Shown one piece after another: positions 44,379 through 53,481 of a DNA stretch of 59,634 nt. The stretch's first letter is position 1. Each line of letters opens with the position of its first letter. Made by a program: the position numbers and the translations under genes. This DNA is from Bacteroidia bacterium (GTDB lineage Bacteria; Bacteroidota; Bacteroidia; Bacteroidales; Paludibacteraceae): NCBI GenBank assembly GCA_009929445.1, contig SAAL01000008.1, positions 1 to 59,634 on the forward strand. The letters run 5' to 3'. Below the pieces are notes generated by a model. That model was not told where the DNA came from, did no database searches, and saw only the letters and a list, made by a program, of their open reading frames with translations.

Positions 44379-44910
44379 TTTAATTCAGGATTGTTTTGAT
44401 TGATGAATGTAGAGTATTATTTTTTAGCCTTAACTTTCAGGTAGGCTTTTCTCTATTCAACTACAAAATTAGGAATAAAATCAATACCAAAACTTCACTT
44501 TCAGTATTTATAACTAAAATGACAATTTAGCTGTCCTTCAGGGATGAACATGTTAATATTTTTCTTAATTTTGTCAAACTTTTGGAATTTATTTATTCTA
44601 AAAAATTAAACTTTCGCAAGTATATAAATGCTTGAAATACTGATTAATATAAAATCGCATATATTGACTATCAGATGTTTATACAAAAATGATCTTTCAA
44701 ATATTCTTATCATTCGACCCTGCCTGCGGCAGGCAGGCTCACCCCTAACCCCTCTCCCCAAGGAGAGGGGGACAGGTCAACGCAAGTAGAAAATTGTAAG
44801 CATATTTGTAAATGCTTTAATTACAACTACTTACATTTGCGAAAGTTAATTAAAAAATAAGTCATAATAATGCTATTACAAACTATTTTACAATAAACTA
44901 CAAACTATTT
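44379..44910. other. AT-rich intergenic region with repeats
   Basis: 532 bp without genes. Apart from the GC-rich palindromes at 44719-44771 the sequence is very AT-rich, with several TTTCGCAAGT/ACTTACATTTGCGAAAGT-like short inverted words (44610-44620 and 44829-44846). TACATTTG at 44832-44839 may be a distant promoter element for the DUF1015 gene. Confidence 0.4.
44719..44771. repeat. Composite palindromic repeat
   Basis: CCTGCCTG-CGG-CAGGCAGG (44720-44738) is followed by CTCACCCCTAA and CCCCTCTCC-CCAA-GGAGAGGGG (44749-44770). The second half, reversed, matches the repeat inside the flavin reductase gene (7773-7800); the first shares its core with 8396-8404. Confidence 0.7.
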
Positions 44911-46158
44911 ATGGCAACAATTAAACCGTTCAAAGGCATTCGTCCTCCTAAAAATCTGGTTGAAAAAGTGGCTTCACGCCCCTACGATGTGTTAAATTCT
45001 GACGAAGCACGGGCAGAAGCTGCAGGCAATCCGTATTCACTTTATCACATCATCAAGCCGGAAATAGATTTTCCGGTAGGCACTGACGAACACGAAGACA
45101 AAGTTTACACGAAAGCGGCCGAAAATTTTGCCAAATTCCGCTCAAATGGCTGGCTTGTGCAGGATGAGAACGAAAAATATTACGTTTACGCTCAAACAAT
45201 GAACGGGCGCACTCAGTACGGATTGGTAGTATGCGCTTATGTGGACGATTACATGACCGGAAAAATCAAAAAACACGAACTTACCCGCCGCGATAAGGAA
45301 GAAGACCGCATGAAACACGTTCGGGTGAATAATGCCAACATCGAACCGGTATTTTTTGCTTATCCTCACCACGAAGAACTGGATAATATTGTAAAAGATA
45401 TTTCAAAAAACACTCCGGAATACGATTTCGTAGCCGAATTTGACGGTTTCGGTCACACTTTCTGGAAAATTGACGATGAAAAAACAATAGCACAAATTAC
45501 CGGAATTTTTGCGGAGATTCCATCACTTTATATTGCCGACGGACACCACCGGAGCGCCGCCGCAGCACTGGTTGGGAATGAAAAACGCCTGCAAAACCCG
45601 AACCACATAGGTAAGGAGGAGTACAACTATTTTATGGCTGTGTGCTTCCCCGATAATCAGCTTACCATCATTGACTACAACCGCCTGGTGAAAGATTTGA
45701 ACGGATTGACTGATGAAGAATTTCTTAATAAGCTGAAAGAAAATTTTCAAGTGGAAGAAAAAGGTACTGACATTTTCAAACCGGAAAGCCTGCACCATTT
45801 CTCACTCTATCTGTCAGGAAAATGGTATTCACTCATTGCCAAAGAAGGTACCTACAACGACAACGATCCGATTGGAGTGCTGGATGTAACCATTTCGTCC
45901 AACCTGATTCTGGATGAAATTCTCGGCATCAAAGACCTGCGTAGCGACAAGCGGATTGATTTTGTGGGTGGCATACGTGGACTGGGCGAACTGAAACGCC
46001 GCGTGGACAGCGGTGAGATGAAAGCAGCACTGGCGCTATATCCCGTTTCGATGAAGCAGCTGATCGACATTGCAGATTCGGGCAACATCATGCCTCCTAA
46101 AACCACCTGGTTTGAGCCCAAACTACGTTCGGGACTTGTAATTCACGATTTAGAATAA
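44911..46158 (+). CDS. DUF1015 family protein
   Basis: A 415 aa cytoplasmic protein starting TIKPFKGIRPPKNLVEKVAS, with RPYDVLNSDEARAEAAGNPYS and IADGHHRSAAAALV, the typical DUF1015 (SpoOJ/ParA-ParB-like repressor in older annotations) blocks. In many Bacteroidetes it follows serC-serA; those are absent here, though sdaA is divergent upstream. No enzymatic role is established. Followed by a terminator. Confidence 0.9.
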   Translation: MATIKPFKGIRPPKNLVEKVASRPYDVLNSDEARAEAAGNPYSLYHIIKPEIDFPVGTDEHEDKVYTKAAENFAKFRSNGWLVQDENEKYYVYAQTMNGRTQYGLVVCAYVDDYMTGKIKKHELTRRDKEEDRMKHVRVNNANIEPVFFAYPHHEELDNIVKDISKNTPEYDFVAEFDGFGHTFWKIDDEKTIAQITGIFAEIPSLYIADGHHRSAAAALVGNEKRLQNPNHIGKEEYNYFMAVCFPDNQLTIIDYNRLVKDLNGLTDEEFLNKLKENFQVEEKGTDIFKPESLHHFSLYLSGKWYSLIAKEGTYNDNDPIGVLDVTISSNLILDEILGIKDLRSDKRIDFVGGIRGLGELKRRVDSGEMKAALALYPVSMKQLIDIADSGNIMPPKTTWFEPKLRSGLVIHDLE

Positions 46159-46201
46159 TCTCTCAGTTATTTGGCATTTTTACCACACTAAAGAAACAAT
46201 A

Positions 46202-46253
46202 AAAACCCTTTTAATTAGTTTATTTTAAGTAATCAGCTAATAAAGGGGTTTTA
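46202..46253 (+). terminator. Terminator after the DUF1015 gene
   Basis: AAAACCCTTTTAATTAG and CTAATAAAGGGGTTTT form a hairpin with minor mismatches and a T-rich end, 7 bp before the next gene's ATG. Confidence 0.65.
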
Positions 46254-46260
46254 TTTATAT

Positions 46261-48267
46261 ATGTACCGACTTGCCGCTTCATACCTTACCGTTTTCATAC
46301 TCGTGCTTCTCACGGCTTGTGGTGGCACAAAATCCACATTGCGAAAAGCAGATCAGAGCTTTATGAAAGGAGAATATGCCCTGGCTGGTGATTTATACAA
46401 CAAAGCCTATTCCCGCATTTCGTCCAAAGATAAGCCACTGCGCGCCGAAACGGCTTTCAGGCAGGGAGAATGCTACCGGATGACCGGATATTCACGTGCC
46501 GAACAGGTTTACATAAATGCGATACGGAATCAGTATGCCGATTCGACCGTTTTCCTGCGGCTGGCTCAAATGCAGCAAAAAAACGGTAAAATACGTGAAG
46601 CAGCCTCCAATTATGCCATCTGCCTGCTCTCACAGCCCGACAACGAGCTGGCTTTAAACGGATTGAAGGCTACCAAAATCATCGACAGCCTTAAAAATAA
46701 TCCATCCAGATACATTATCAGTCGGGAGAAAAATTTCAATGCCGCCCGAAGTTCGTCGTTCAGTCCTTCATTTTCGGGTTCGGAGGCTGATGTACTTATT
46801 TTTACATCAAACCGTAAAGTGAGCAAAAAAGATAATTCGCTAAAAAAGAACACCGTAAGCGGACAGGCAAACAATCATCTTTTTTCTGTAAAAAAAAACA
46901 GTCAGGGAAAATGGGAAAAACCCGAAGTGCTCGAGGGTGAGGTGACCACTAAAAACGACGAAGGAATAGCCTCTTTCACGTCAGACGGAAGCACCATGTA
47001 TTTCACCCGTTCGCTTACCGAAGACAACCGGGGTGAAGGAGTAATGATATTTATTTCGTCGCGCAGCGGTGGCTCGTGGGGCGCGCCCCAGAGCATCTCA
47101 CTTTTCAACGACACCAGCATTTCAGTAGCTCATCCGGCCATTTCACCCGATGGAAATATGCTCTACTTCGCTACAGATGCGCCGGGCGGATACGGTGGAA
47201 AAGACCTGTGGCGCGCCAGGCTGAAAGCCGGAAAAGCTGAATATGTGGAGAATCTCGGGCCTGAGATAAATACTTCGGGCGATGAAATGTTTCCCACATT
47301 CAGACCCGACGGCACATTGTATTATTCATCCAACGGGAAACCCGGTGTAGGCGGTCTCGATATTTTCAAAGCCGTTCAGACTCAAAAGCCCGACAGTACG
47401 AAGGGTTGGCAGGTAACACACATGGGAATTCCGCTTAATTCGGGTGCCGATGACTTCGGGATGGCATTTGAAGGCGATAAGGAAAAAGGATATTTTTCGA
47501 GCAACAGGAACGAAACACGCGGTTATGATGCGCTGTGGAGTTTTGTTTTACCCGAACTGGAATATGTGCTCGAAGGCAAAATTACCGCCCGCAACGGCAG
47601 TGCAGTGCCCGACGCAAGAATTAACATTGTAGGCAACGACGGTGAAAGCGCCCGAATTAATGCCAAAGGCGACGGAAGCTACCGTTTCAGGCTGAAAAAA
47701 GATGTCAGTTACCAGCTTCAGGCGTCGGCACGTGATTTTCTGAATCAAAGAGACAGCCTTTCGACCTACAGCATCAATCCCAGGGAAAGCCAGACATTTA
47801 CACGAAACTTCAGTCTGATACCCACATTTCAGTCGGTAAAAATTGACAATATTTATTACGATTTTGACAAAGCCACTCTTCGACCAGAATCAAAAGCCGG
47901 TCTTGATGCATTGATAGCCATGATGAACGAAAATCCGAATATCACCATAGAAATGAGCGCTCACACCGATTATAAAGGAAAAGACGAATACAACCGCGAT
48001 TTATCAGCCCGGCGTGCACAATCGGTCATCGACTACCTGATTGCAGCCGGCATTGATGCTGCCAGACTCACCGCAGTGGGCTACGGCGAAGTAAAGCCAT
48101 TCGTGGTGGATGCAATAACCGCTCAACAGTTTACATTCTTACCAACCGGCACCCGGCTTACACAGGAATATATCCTCACATTAACTCCCGACGAACAGGA
48201 AATCTGCAACCAGATAAACCGACGGACAGAGTTTATCATACTTTCCACCACATTTAATATGTATTAA
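46261..48267 (+). CDS. porE: PorE-like OmpA-family lipoprotein (type IX secretion)
   Basis: A 668 aa outer-membrane lipoprotein with lipobox L-T-A-C (Cys20). Domain order: TPR-like helices (about 28-130), PD40 beta-propeller (about 150-420; SPDGNMLYFATDAPGG, RPDGTLYYSSNGKPG), a carboxypeptidase-regulatory-like fold (about 435-505; EGKITARNGSAVPDARINI), and a C-terminal OmpA peptidoglycan-binding domain (about 535-668; YYDFDKATLRPESK, MSAHTDYKGKDEYNRDLSAR). This order and length match PorE of Porphyromonas, which tethers the type IX secretion machine to peptidoglycan. The gene predicts that this organism has T9SS; other por genes lie outside the window. A generic PD40/OmpA lipoprotein is the alternative. 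Confidence 0.75.
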   Translation: MYRLAASYLTVFILVLLTACGGTKSTLRKADQSFMKGEYALAGDLYNKAYSRISSKDKPLRAETAFRQGECYRMTGYSRAEQVYINAIRNQYADSTVFLRLAQMQQKNGKIREAASNYAICLLSQPDNELALNGLKATKIIDSLKNNPSRYIISREKNFNAARSSSFSPSFSGSEADVLIFTSNRKVSKKDNSLKKNTVSGQANNHLFSVKKNSQGKWEKPEVLEGEVTTKNDEGIASFTSDGSTMYFTRSLTEDNRGEGVMIFISSRSGGSWGAPQSISLFNDTSISVAHPAISPDGNMLYFATDAPGGYGGKDLWRARLKAGKAEYVENLGPEINTSGDEMFPTFRPDGTLYYSSNGKPGVGGLDIFKAVQTQKPDSTKGWQVTHMGIPLNSGADDFGMAFEGDKEKGYFSSNRNETRGYDALWSFVLPELEYVLEGKITARNGSAVPDARINIVGNDGESARINAKGDGSYRFRLKKDVSYQLQASARDFLNQRDSLSTYSINPRESQTFTRNFSLIPTFQSVKIDNIYYDFDKATLRPESKAGLDALIAMMNENPNITIEMSAHTDYKGKDEYNRDLSARRAQSVIDYLIAAGIDAARLTAVGYGEVKPFVVDAITAQQFTFLPTGTRLTQEYILTLTPDEQEICNQINRRTEFIILSTTFNMY

Positions 48268-48345
48268 CCTGTTTTTTTTCATTACTCTAAAACCTTTTTT
48301 ACACCAGTTTCACAAAATTCGGCTACGGAATTCAGGTTGCAACGT

Positions 48346-48377
48346 TTTGCCCATTCCTGATTTTTTACCTACATTTG
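48346..48377 (+). promoter_or_regulatory. thyA promoter
   Basis: TTTG (48346-48349), 20 nt, TACATTTG (48370-48377) followed by C. It overlaps an upstream in-frame TTG, confirming ATG 48396 as the start. Confidence 0.75.
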
Positions 48378-48395
48378 CACCTCATCATTTCTCCT

Positions 48396-49190
48396 ATGAA
48401 ACAATACTTAGACTTGCTCCGGCGGATACTCGACGAGGGAGTACGGAAAGAAGACCGCACAGGTACGGGTACCATCAGTATTTTCGGGCACCAGATGCGT
48501 TTTAATCTGGAAGAAGGTTTCCCGTGTCTGACCACCAAAAAACTCCATCTGAAATCCATCATCCATGAGTTGCTCTGGTTTTTGAGCGGCGACACAAACG
48601 CAAAATACCTTCAGGACAACGGAGTGAGAATCTGGAACGAATGGGCAGATGAAAACGGCAACCTCGGACACATCTACGGATATCAATGGCGCACGTGGCC
48701 CGATTACAACGGAGGCTATGTGGATCAAATCAGCCAGGCTGTTGATGCCATCCGCAATAATCCTGATTCCCGAAGAATCATTGTGAGCGCCTGGAATGTA
48801 GCCGATTTGCCAAACATGAATCTGCCGCCCTGTCATGCCTTTTTTCAGTTTTACGTAGCTGATGGCAGGCTAAGTCTGCAGTTGTATCAGCGCAGCGCCG
48901 ATGCATTTCTGGGAATACCCTTTAATATTGCCTCCTACGCACTCCTGCTTCAGATGATGGCACAGGTCACCGGATTGAGAGCAGGTGACTTTATCCATAC
49001 GCTGGGCGATGCACACATTTATCTGAATCATTTGGAACAAGTGAATTTACAACTCACCAGAGAACCCCGGCACCTCCCCAGGATGTTAATAAATCCAAAT
49101 ATTTACGATATTTTCGGATTCAGATTTGAGGATTTCGAGCTGACAGGCTACGACCCACACCCGCATATCAAAGGTGTTGTAGCTGTTTAA
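48396..49190 (+). CDS. thyA: Thymidylate synthase
   Basis: Makes dTMP from dUMP with methylene-THF. The 264 aa protein has the exact length of the Escherichia coli enzyme; the catalytic cysteine is Cys146 in [12 protein letters not shown], with [16 protein letters not shown] (Arg21 region) and [19 protein letters not shown]. It oxidises folate to DHF, recycled by the adjacent folA product; the pair is a classic functional neighbourhood. folA has its own promoter. Confidence 0.98.
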   Translation: MKQYLDLLRRILDEGVRKEDRTGTGTISIFGHQMRFNLEEGFPCLTTKKLHLKSIIHELLWFLSGDTNAKYLQDNGVRIWNEWADENGNLGHIYGYQWRTWPDYNGGYVDQISQAVDAIRNNPDSRRIIVSAWNVADLPNMNLPPCHAFFQFYVADGRLSLQLYQRSADAFLGIPFNIASYALLLQMMAQVTGLRAGDFIHTLGDAHIYLNHLEQVNLQLTREPRHLPRMLINPNIYDIFGFRFEDFELTGYDPHPHIKGVVAV

Positions 49191-49250
49191 TAAGGCAATT
49201 CTGACAAAAAATATCAAATCGGGATTTACTTTTCTGAAAAGATAAAACGG

Positions 49251-49282
49251 TTGGTTTTTCCACATTTTTTTCTGTACCTTTG
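49251..49282 (+). promoter_or_regulatory. folA promoter
   Basis: TTGG (49251-49254), 20 nt, TACCTTTG (49275-49282); about 50 nt leader to the ATG. Confidence 0.65.
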
Positions 49283-49339
49283 TGTGTTTTTTTGCAGAGA
49301 AAAAAATTCTGACAGCTAATTACTCAAATTCAAATAATT

Positions 49340-49843
49340 ATGTCAAAAATTTCGATTATTGCTGCCGTTGCCGACAATTATGCTATCGGCAAAAACAACA
49401 AGCTGCCCTGGCATTTACCTGCCGACCTGAAACGATTCAGGCAAATAACCACCGGACATGCAGTAGTGATGGGAAAACGCACTTTCGAAAGTTTACCCAA
49501 CGGGCCACTCCCGAACCGTAAAAACATTGTTCTGACTTCCATTCCCGAAGGAAATTATACCAAATACTACGAAGCCACTTCACTGCGCGATGCCATTGAC
49601 CTTTGCGACAAAGAAGAAGAAGTGTACATCATCGGAGGAGCATCTCTCTTTAAGCAGGCACTCACATTTCCACTTGTAAATTACATGTACATCACCTGGG
49701 TGCATGAAAAATTTGATGCCGATGTTTTTTTCCCGAAATTCAACGAGCGGGAGTGGAAACTACTCCAATGTGAGAAACATGAAGCTGACGAAAAGCACCC
49801 TTACCCCTACTCATTTTGTGAATACGAACGGATAAAAAAATAA
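49340..49843 (+). CDS. folA: Dihydrofolate reductase
   Basis: Reduces DHF to THF with NADPH, completing the cycle begun by ThyA. The 167 aa protein has SIIAAVADNYAIGKNNKLPWHLPADLKRF with the catalytic acidic residue after WHLPA, then GHAVVMGKRTFESLP and the IIGGASLFKQAL block. A normal chromosomal DHFR. Followed by a strong terminator. Confidence 0.96.
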   Translation: MSKISIIAAVADNYAIGKNNKLPWHLPADLKRFRQITTGHAVVMGKRTFESLPNGPLPNRKNIVLTSIPEGNYTKYYEATSLRDAIDLCDKEEEVYIIGGASLFKQALTFPLVNYMYITWVHEKFDADVFFPKFNEREWKLLQCEKHEADEKHPYPYSFCEYERIKK

Positions 49844-49871
49844 AATCAGTAATAAATATTTACACAAGGAT

Positions 49872-49910
49872 AAAACAGTTCAACAAAAATGAACTGTTTT
49901 TCTTTTTTTT
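49872..49910 (+). terminator. folA terminator
   Basis: AAAACAGTTCA, loop ACAAAAA, TGAACTGTTTT, then a long T-run. Confidence 0.88.
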
Positions 49911-49947
49911 AGATAAATGTAATTAAATAATGCATTTTTATATTCAT

Positions 49948-49982
49948 TTTGTTTTTATATTAAAATAATAGTTGTATTTTTG
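49948..49982 (+). promoter_or_regulatory. asnA promoter
   Basis: TTTG (49948-49951) and TATTTTTG (49975-49982) with a slightly long 23-nt spacer; leader of about 30 nt. Confidence 0.55.
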
Positions 49983-50017
49983 CAATCTATTTCACACATT
50001 ATCAAACAAAATCACAC

Positions 50018-51055
50018 ATGAGTTATTTTATCAAACCCAACGAGTACACTCCCCTGCTCGACCCTCAGCAGACAGAACTGGGAATACAAAAAATAAAAGA
50101 TTTCTTCCAGGCCAATTTATCGGCCGAATTGCGCTTACGCCGCGTCACGGCACCACTTTTCGTTTTGCGGGGCACCGGGCTCAACGACGACCTGAACGGC
50201 ATAGAGCGACCCGTGAATTTTGCCATCAAAGATATGAATGACGAACGGGCCGAAGTGGTTCATTCGCTCGCCAAATGGAAACGAGTGACTTTGGCCGATT
50301 ACCAGATAAGCGATGGATTCGGCATTTACACAGACATGAACGCTATTCGTGCCGACGAGGAGCTTGGCAACATCCATTCGCTCTACGTGGATCAGTGGGA
50401 CTGGGAACAGGTCATTACCGAACAGGACCGGAATATTGAGTTTCTTAAAAAAATAGTTCGAAGAATTTACGCCGCATTTCTGCGGACAGAATACCTTGTA
50501 AGTGAAAGTTTTCCGGAAATAAAGCCGATTTTACCCGAAGAAATCACATTTATCCATGCAGAAGAACTCTGCCAGCTTTATCCCTCACTCACTCCCAAAG
50601 AACGGGAATACGAAATCACCAGGAAGCACAAAGCAGTTTTCATTATCGGAATCGGCGGCGAACTGAGCGACGGCCAAAAGCATGACGGACGCGCACCCGA
50701 CTACGACGACTGGACTACGCCCGGCGAAGACGGACTGCCGGGACTGAACGGCGACATTCTGCTATGGAACAGCGTGCTGGAAATCCCGTTCGAAGTGTCA
50801 TCCATGGGTATCCGGGTAGATAAAAAAGCGTTGCAGCATCAGCTTCGGATTACGGGCAAAGAGGATCGGCTGGAACTCTATTTCCACAAACGACTGATGG
50901 AGGATACACTCCCACTTTCCATTGGCGGAGGCATTGGTCAATCGCGTCTTTGTATGTTTTTCCTGCGGAAGGCACATATCGGCGAAATTCAGGCAAGCAT
51001 CTGGCCATCGGAAATGAAAGACGAATGCAAAAAAGATAATATTCATTTGATTTAA
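50018..51055 (+). CDS. asnA: Aspartate--ammonia ligase
   Basis: Ammonia-dependent asparagine synthetase, class II aminoacyl-tRNA-synthetase-like fold. The 345 aa protein has LRRVTAPLFVLRGTGLNDDLNG near the N-terminus, AVVHSLAKWKR-like EVVHSLAKWKR, DQWDWEQVI, and motif-3-like GGGIGQSRLCMFFL. Monocistronic between two terminators. Confidence 0.97.
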   Translation: MSYFIKPNEYTPLLDPQQTELGIQKIKDFFQANLSAELRLRRVTAPLFVLRGTGLNDDLNGIERPVNFAIKDMNDERAEVVHSLAKWKRVTLADYQISDGFGIYTDMNAIRADEELGNIHSLYVDQWDWEQVITEQDRNIEFLKKIVRRIYAAFLRTEYLVSESFPEIKPILPEEITFIHAEELCQLYPSLTPKEREYEITRKHKAVFIIGIGGELSDGQKHDGRAPDYDDWTTPGEDGLPGLNGDILLWNSVLEIPFEVSSMGIRVDKKALQHQLRITGKEDRLELYFHKRLMEDTLPLSIGGGIGQSRLCMFFLRKAHIGEIQASIWPSEMKDECKKDNIHLI

Positions 51056-51094
51056 CAGATAATAAATCCTGAAAAATCCGGACATGAAATAAAT

Positions 51095-51129
51095 ACCCTG
51101 AAAGAGACCACCTCCATTCAGGGTTTTTT
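51095..51129 (+). terminator. asnA terminator
   Basis: ACCCTGAA (51095-51102) and TTCAGGGT (51117-51124) with a T-run. Confidence 0.85.
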
Positions 51130-51212
51130 GTTTTTTAATACTTAATAATTGTCCGGTTGGACGATTTTTAGTACTTTCGCCATTTATTAACGAAGAAAAA
51201 AAAGACTGCAAG

Positions 51213-51806
51213 ATGACGTTGGATTTTCAAAAATCAGGCGGATTGATACCTGCCATCATTCAGGACAGCAATACCAATAAAGTGTTGATGCTCGGATACA
51301 TGAGCCCTGAATCATTGAGCAAGACTGAAAAAACCGGAAAAGTCACATTTTTCAGCCGAAGTAAAAACAGGCTCTGGACCAAAGGCGAAGAAAGTGGCAA
51401 TTTTCTGCACGTAGTGTCCATTTCGGCCGACTGCGACAACGATACACTTCTGATAAAGGTTCATCCAGAAGGACCGGTTTGCCACACCGGAGCCGACACC
51501 TGCTGGAACGAGGAAAATAAAACAGACATTTCGTTTCTGGCATACCTGCAGGAATTCATCCAAAAGCGCTACGATGAGATGCCCGAAGGCTCCTATACAA
51601 CCTCGCTTTTCAGAAAAGGGATCAACCGGATGGCACAAAAAGTTGGCGAAGAGGCAGTTGAAACCGTGATCGAAGCTACAAACGGAACCGATGAAGGATT
51701 CATTTACGAAGCGTCAGACCTGGTGTATCATCTTATCGTACTGCTCACCTCCAAAGGCTATTCGCTTGCCGATTTGGCCAAAGAACTTGAAAAAAGACAT
51801 TCATAA
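51213..51806 (+). CDS. hisIE: Bifunctional phosphoribosyl-AMP cyclohydrolase / phosphoribosyl-ATP pyrophosphatase
   Basis: Steps 2 and 3 of histidine synthesis. The 197 aa protein has the HisI domain (to about 110; FFSRSKNRLWTKGEESGN, SADCDNDTLLIKVHPEGPVC with metal-binding Cys/Asp residues, HTGADTCW) fused to the HisE domain (about 111-197; RMAQKVGEEAVETVIEA). Other his genes are not in the window, so the histidine genes are dispersed or hisIE has separated from its operon. 75 bp before the FtsE-like gene. Confidence 0.97.
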   Translation: MTLDFQKSGGLIPAIIQDSNTNKVLMLGYMSPESLSKTEKTGKVTFFSRSKNRLWTKGEESGNFLHVVSISADCDNDTLLIKVHPEGPVCHTGADTCWNEENKTDISFLAYLQEFIQKRYDEMPEGSYTTSLFRKGINRMAQKVGEEAVETVIEATNGTDEGFIYEASDLVYHLIVLLTSKGYSLADLAKELEKRHS

Positions 51807-51881
51807 AACGATAAAAAACTGGAATCAAAAAACATATAAAACATGTCTGATTTCCTGTATCCAATATTAAAAATCTGAAAA

Positions 51882-52592
51882 ATGGCAGACAGAACACTTA
51901 TAAAATACGAAAATGTAGAGCTTTGTCAGCAAGAACACATCGTGCTGAAGGATGTTAATATTGAAATTATGAGCGGCGAATTCATATTTCTGTTGGGAAA
52001 AGTGGGAAGCGGAAAAAGCACGTTTATGAAATCGCTTTACGCCGAAATTCCCGTCTTAGACGGCCAAGCCAATGTGCTCGATTACAACCTGTTGAAACTA
52101 AAACGGAAAGAAGTTCCCAATCTGAGACGAAAAATAGGCATTGTATTTCAGGATTTTCAGCTGCTGATAGACCGCAGCATCAATGCCAATCTGGAATTTG
52201 TGCTCAAAGCCACCGGCTGGAAAGACAAAAACGCCATTGCAGAACAAATACATCACGTACTGAAACAGGTAGGTATGCAAACAAAAGGCTACAAAATGCC
52301 CCATCAGCTATCAGGGGGCGAGCAGCAACGTATTGTGATTGCCCGGTCGCTGCTCAATTCACCCGAGATAATCCTGGCAGACGAACCCACCGGAAATCTC
52401 GACGAAAAAACAGGAAAAGACATCATGGATTTACTCTACTCTATCCGAAAATCGGGCACAACCGTGGTTGTAGCAACCCATAATCTGAGCTGGATAGACA
52501 TGTATCCCGGCAGGGTATTAGTGTGCGAAGAGGAAAAACTGGTGGATATCACAGCAGAAACCATCTCCCAAAACATAAATCAAATGGCATAA
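51882..52592 (+). CDS. ftsE: Cell division ABC transporter ATP-binding protein FtsE
   Basis: A 236 aa ABC ATPase: Walker [11 protein letters not shown]-loop [10 protein letters not shown], signature LSGGEQQR, Walker [14 protein letters not shown]-loop THNL. The FtsE type is indicated by the short length, the [16 protein letters not shown] block and the [15 protein letters not shown] ending. With FtsX it activates cell-wall hydrolysis at division; ftsX is not adjacent, as is common in Bacteroidetes. The Walker A reads GKVGSG, normal. Confidence 0.85.
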   Translation: MADRTLIKYENVELCQQEHIVLKDVNIEIMSGEFIFLLGKVGSGKSTFMKSLYAEIPVLDGQANVLDYNLLKLKRKEVPNLRRKIGIVFQDFQLLIDRSINANLEFVLKATGWKDKNAIAEQIHHVLKQVGMQTKGYKMPHQLSGGEQQRIVIARSLLNSPEIILADEPTGNLDEKTGKDIMDLLYSIRKSGTTVVVATHNLSWIDMYPGRVLVCEEEKLVDITAETISQNINQMA

Positions 52593-52769
52593 AACTACCA
52601 TTGAAAAGAATTCTCCAAGGCCGGGCAGCAGTTTTGCTTTCCGGTTTTTTTTATTATGGTGTCATCTGCTGTACGTATATGTCATTCTAAGTTCTGATTT
52701 TCTATCCCTTTTCCCAAAAAACAAGGTACAAGTATTTATTTACTTTTTGTCAAATATTGAGTGAGATAT

Positions 52770-52799
52770 TTTGATATTTGAAAAAATGCAGTATCTTTG
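52770..52799 (+). promoter_or_regulatory. tRNA-Ser promoter
   Basis: TTTG (52770-52773), 18 nt, TATCTTTG (52792-52799) followed by C. Confidence 0.75.
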
Positions 52800-52825
52800 C
52801 AGTCGCTTTTGAGAAATGAAACCAT

Positions 52826-52913
<88 letters not shown>

Positions 52914-52940
52914 TTCGCACTGATTATCAATCAGTTAAAA

Positions 52941-52988
52941 ACAAAAGGGACTAAAAACGGGACTAATACCGGTTAGTCCCTTGTTTTT
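52941..52988. promoter_or_regulatory. Left-end GGGACTA sites, also a terminator hairpin
   Basis: GGGACTA at 52947-52953 and 52959-52965, TAGTCCC at 52974-52980. The outer copies form a stem (AACAAAAGGGACTA / TAGTCCCTTGTTTTTT) ending in T-run, so the element gives tRNA-Ser a replacement terminator. Same words recur at the right end (58818-58857), as expected for recombinase arm sites. Confidence 0.6.
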
Positions 52989-53007
52989 TACCTGCTTTTC
53001 AGGCATA

Positions 53008-53043
53008 AAAAAACCGCTTCGAAACTAATCGAAAACGGCTTTA
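53008..53043 (-). terminator. Terminator of the element's operon
   Basis: On the minus strand AAAGCCGTTTTCGA and TCGAAGCGGTTTTTTT form a stem with minor mismatches and a T-run, about 90 nt past the last small gene. Confidence 0.65.
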
Positions 53044-53132
53044 CTATTTTTAAAGATTGAAAAAAATTGAAATCCAAATACCGGCTTGAAAAAACTTGAA
53101 ATTCAAATATAAGTAATTGCACCGGCAAAAGT

Positions 53133-53303
53133 CTAAAGTCTATCAATCGCCTGCTGTATCTGCTCGGGTGTAAGAATAATTTCAAAGGGATGTGTAATTT
53201 GTTGGGCTTGATCCCTTGTCATAATCCCAGATTTTAGTACCTCAATCAAAAGAATTTTTATTTCTTTAGTAAGAATAATTTCATTTTTCATCTTAGGCTT
53301 CAT
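53133..53303 (-). CDS. Microprotein B of the element (56 aa)
   Basis: A 56 aa protein starting MKPKMKNEIIL; its ATG (53303) overlaps the previous stop by 11 nt, a translational-coupling arrangement. The middle (KEIKILLIEVLKSGIMTRDQ) aligns with the preceding 62 aa protein (REMKVLFLQIMKEGNLTKSD), so the two are paralogues. Its C-terminus LTPEQIQQAIDRL resembles LSDEQLDQVINHL at the end of the 101 aa gene product upstream. Probably helical. Function unknown. Confidence 0.6.
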   Translation of the reverse strand: MKPKMKNEIILTKEIKILLIEVLKSGIMTRDQAQQITHPFEIILTPEQIQQAIDRL

Positions 53304-53481
53304 TATCGAAATTCTTAAATACTATTTCGGTCGGGGATCGTATCAATCCATTTTCAACAAAGATTTTTACAAGTGCTTCGGCATCCGATTTTGTCAGATT
53401 GCCCTCTTTCATTATTTGCAGGAATAATACCTTCATTTCCCTGCTTACTGTCATACTGTCATTGGTTGCTGTCATTGTCAT
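53293..53481 (-). CDS. Microprotein A of the element (62 aa)
   Basis: Up to 62 aa; starts possible at 53481, 53475 or 53454, the last (MTVSREMKVLF) lying just past the preceding stop. Helical, with REMKVLFLQIMKEGNLTKSD shared with microprotein B (53133-53303). Overlaps both neighbours, so all three are likely translated from one message. No named family recognised. Confidence 0.6.
   Translation of the reverse strand: MTMTATNDSMTVSREMKVLFLQIMKEGNLTKSDAEALVKIFVENGLIRSPTEIVFKNFDNEA

Noticed and set aside
52988-53185. 65-codon minus-strand frame at the element's left end
   Set aside because: Overlaps the 56 aa microprotein in another frame and runs through a terminator hairpin; no protein-like features.
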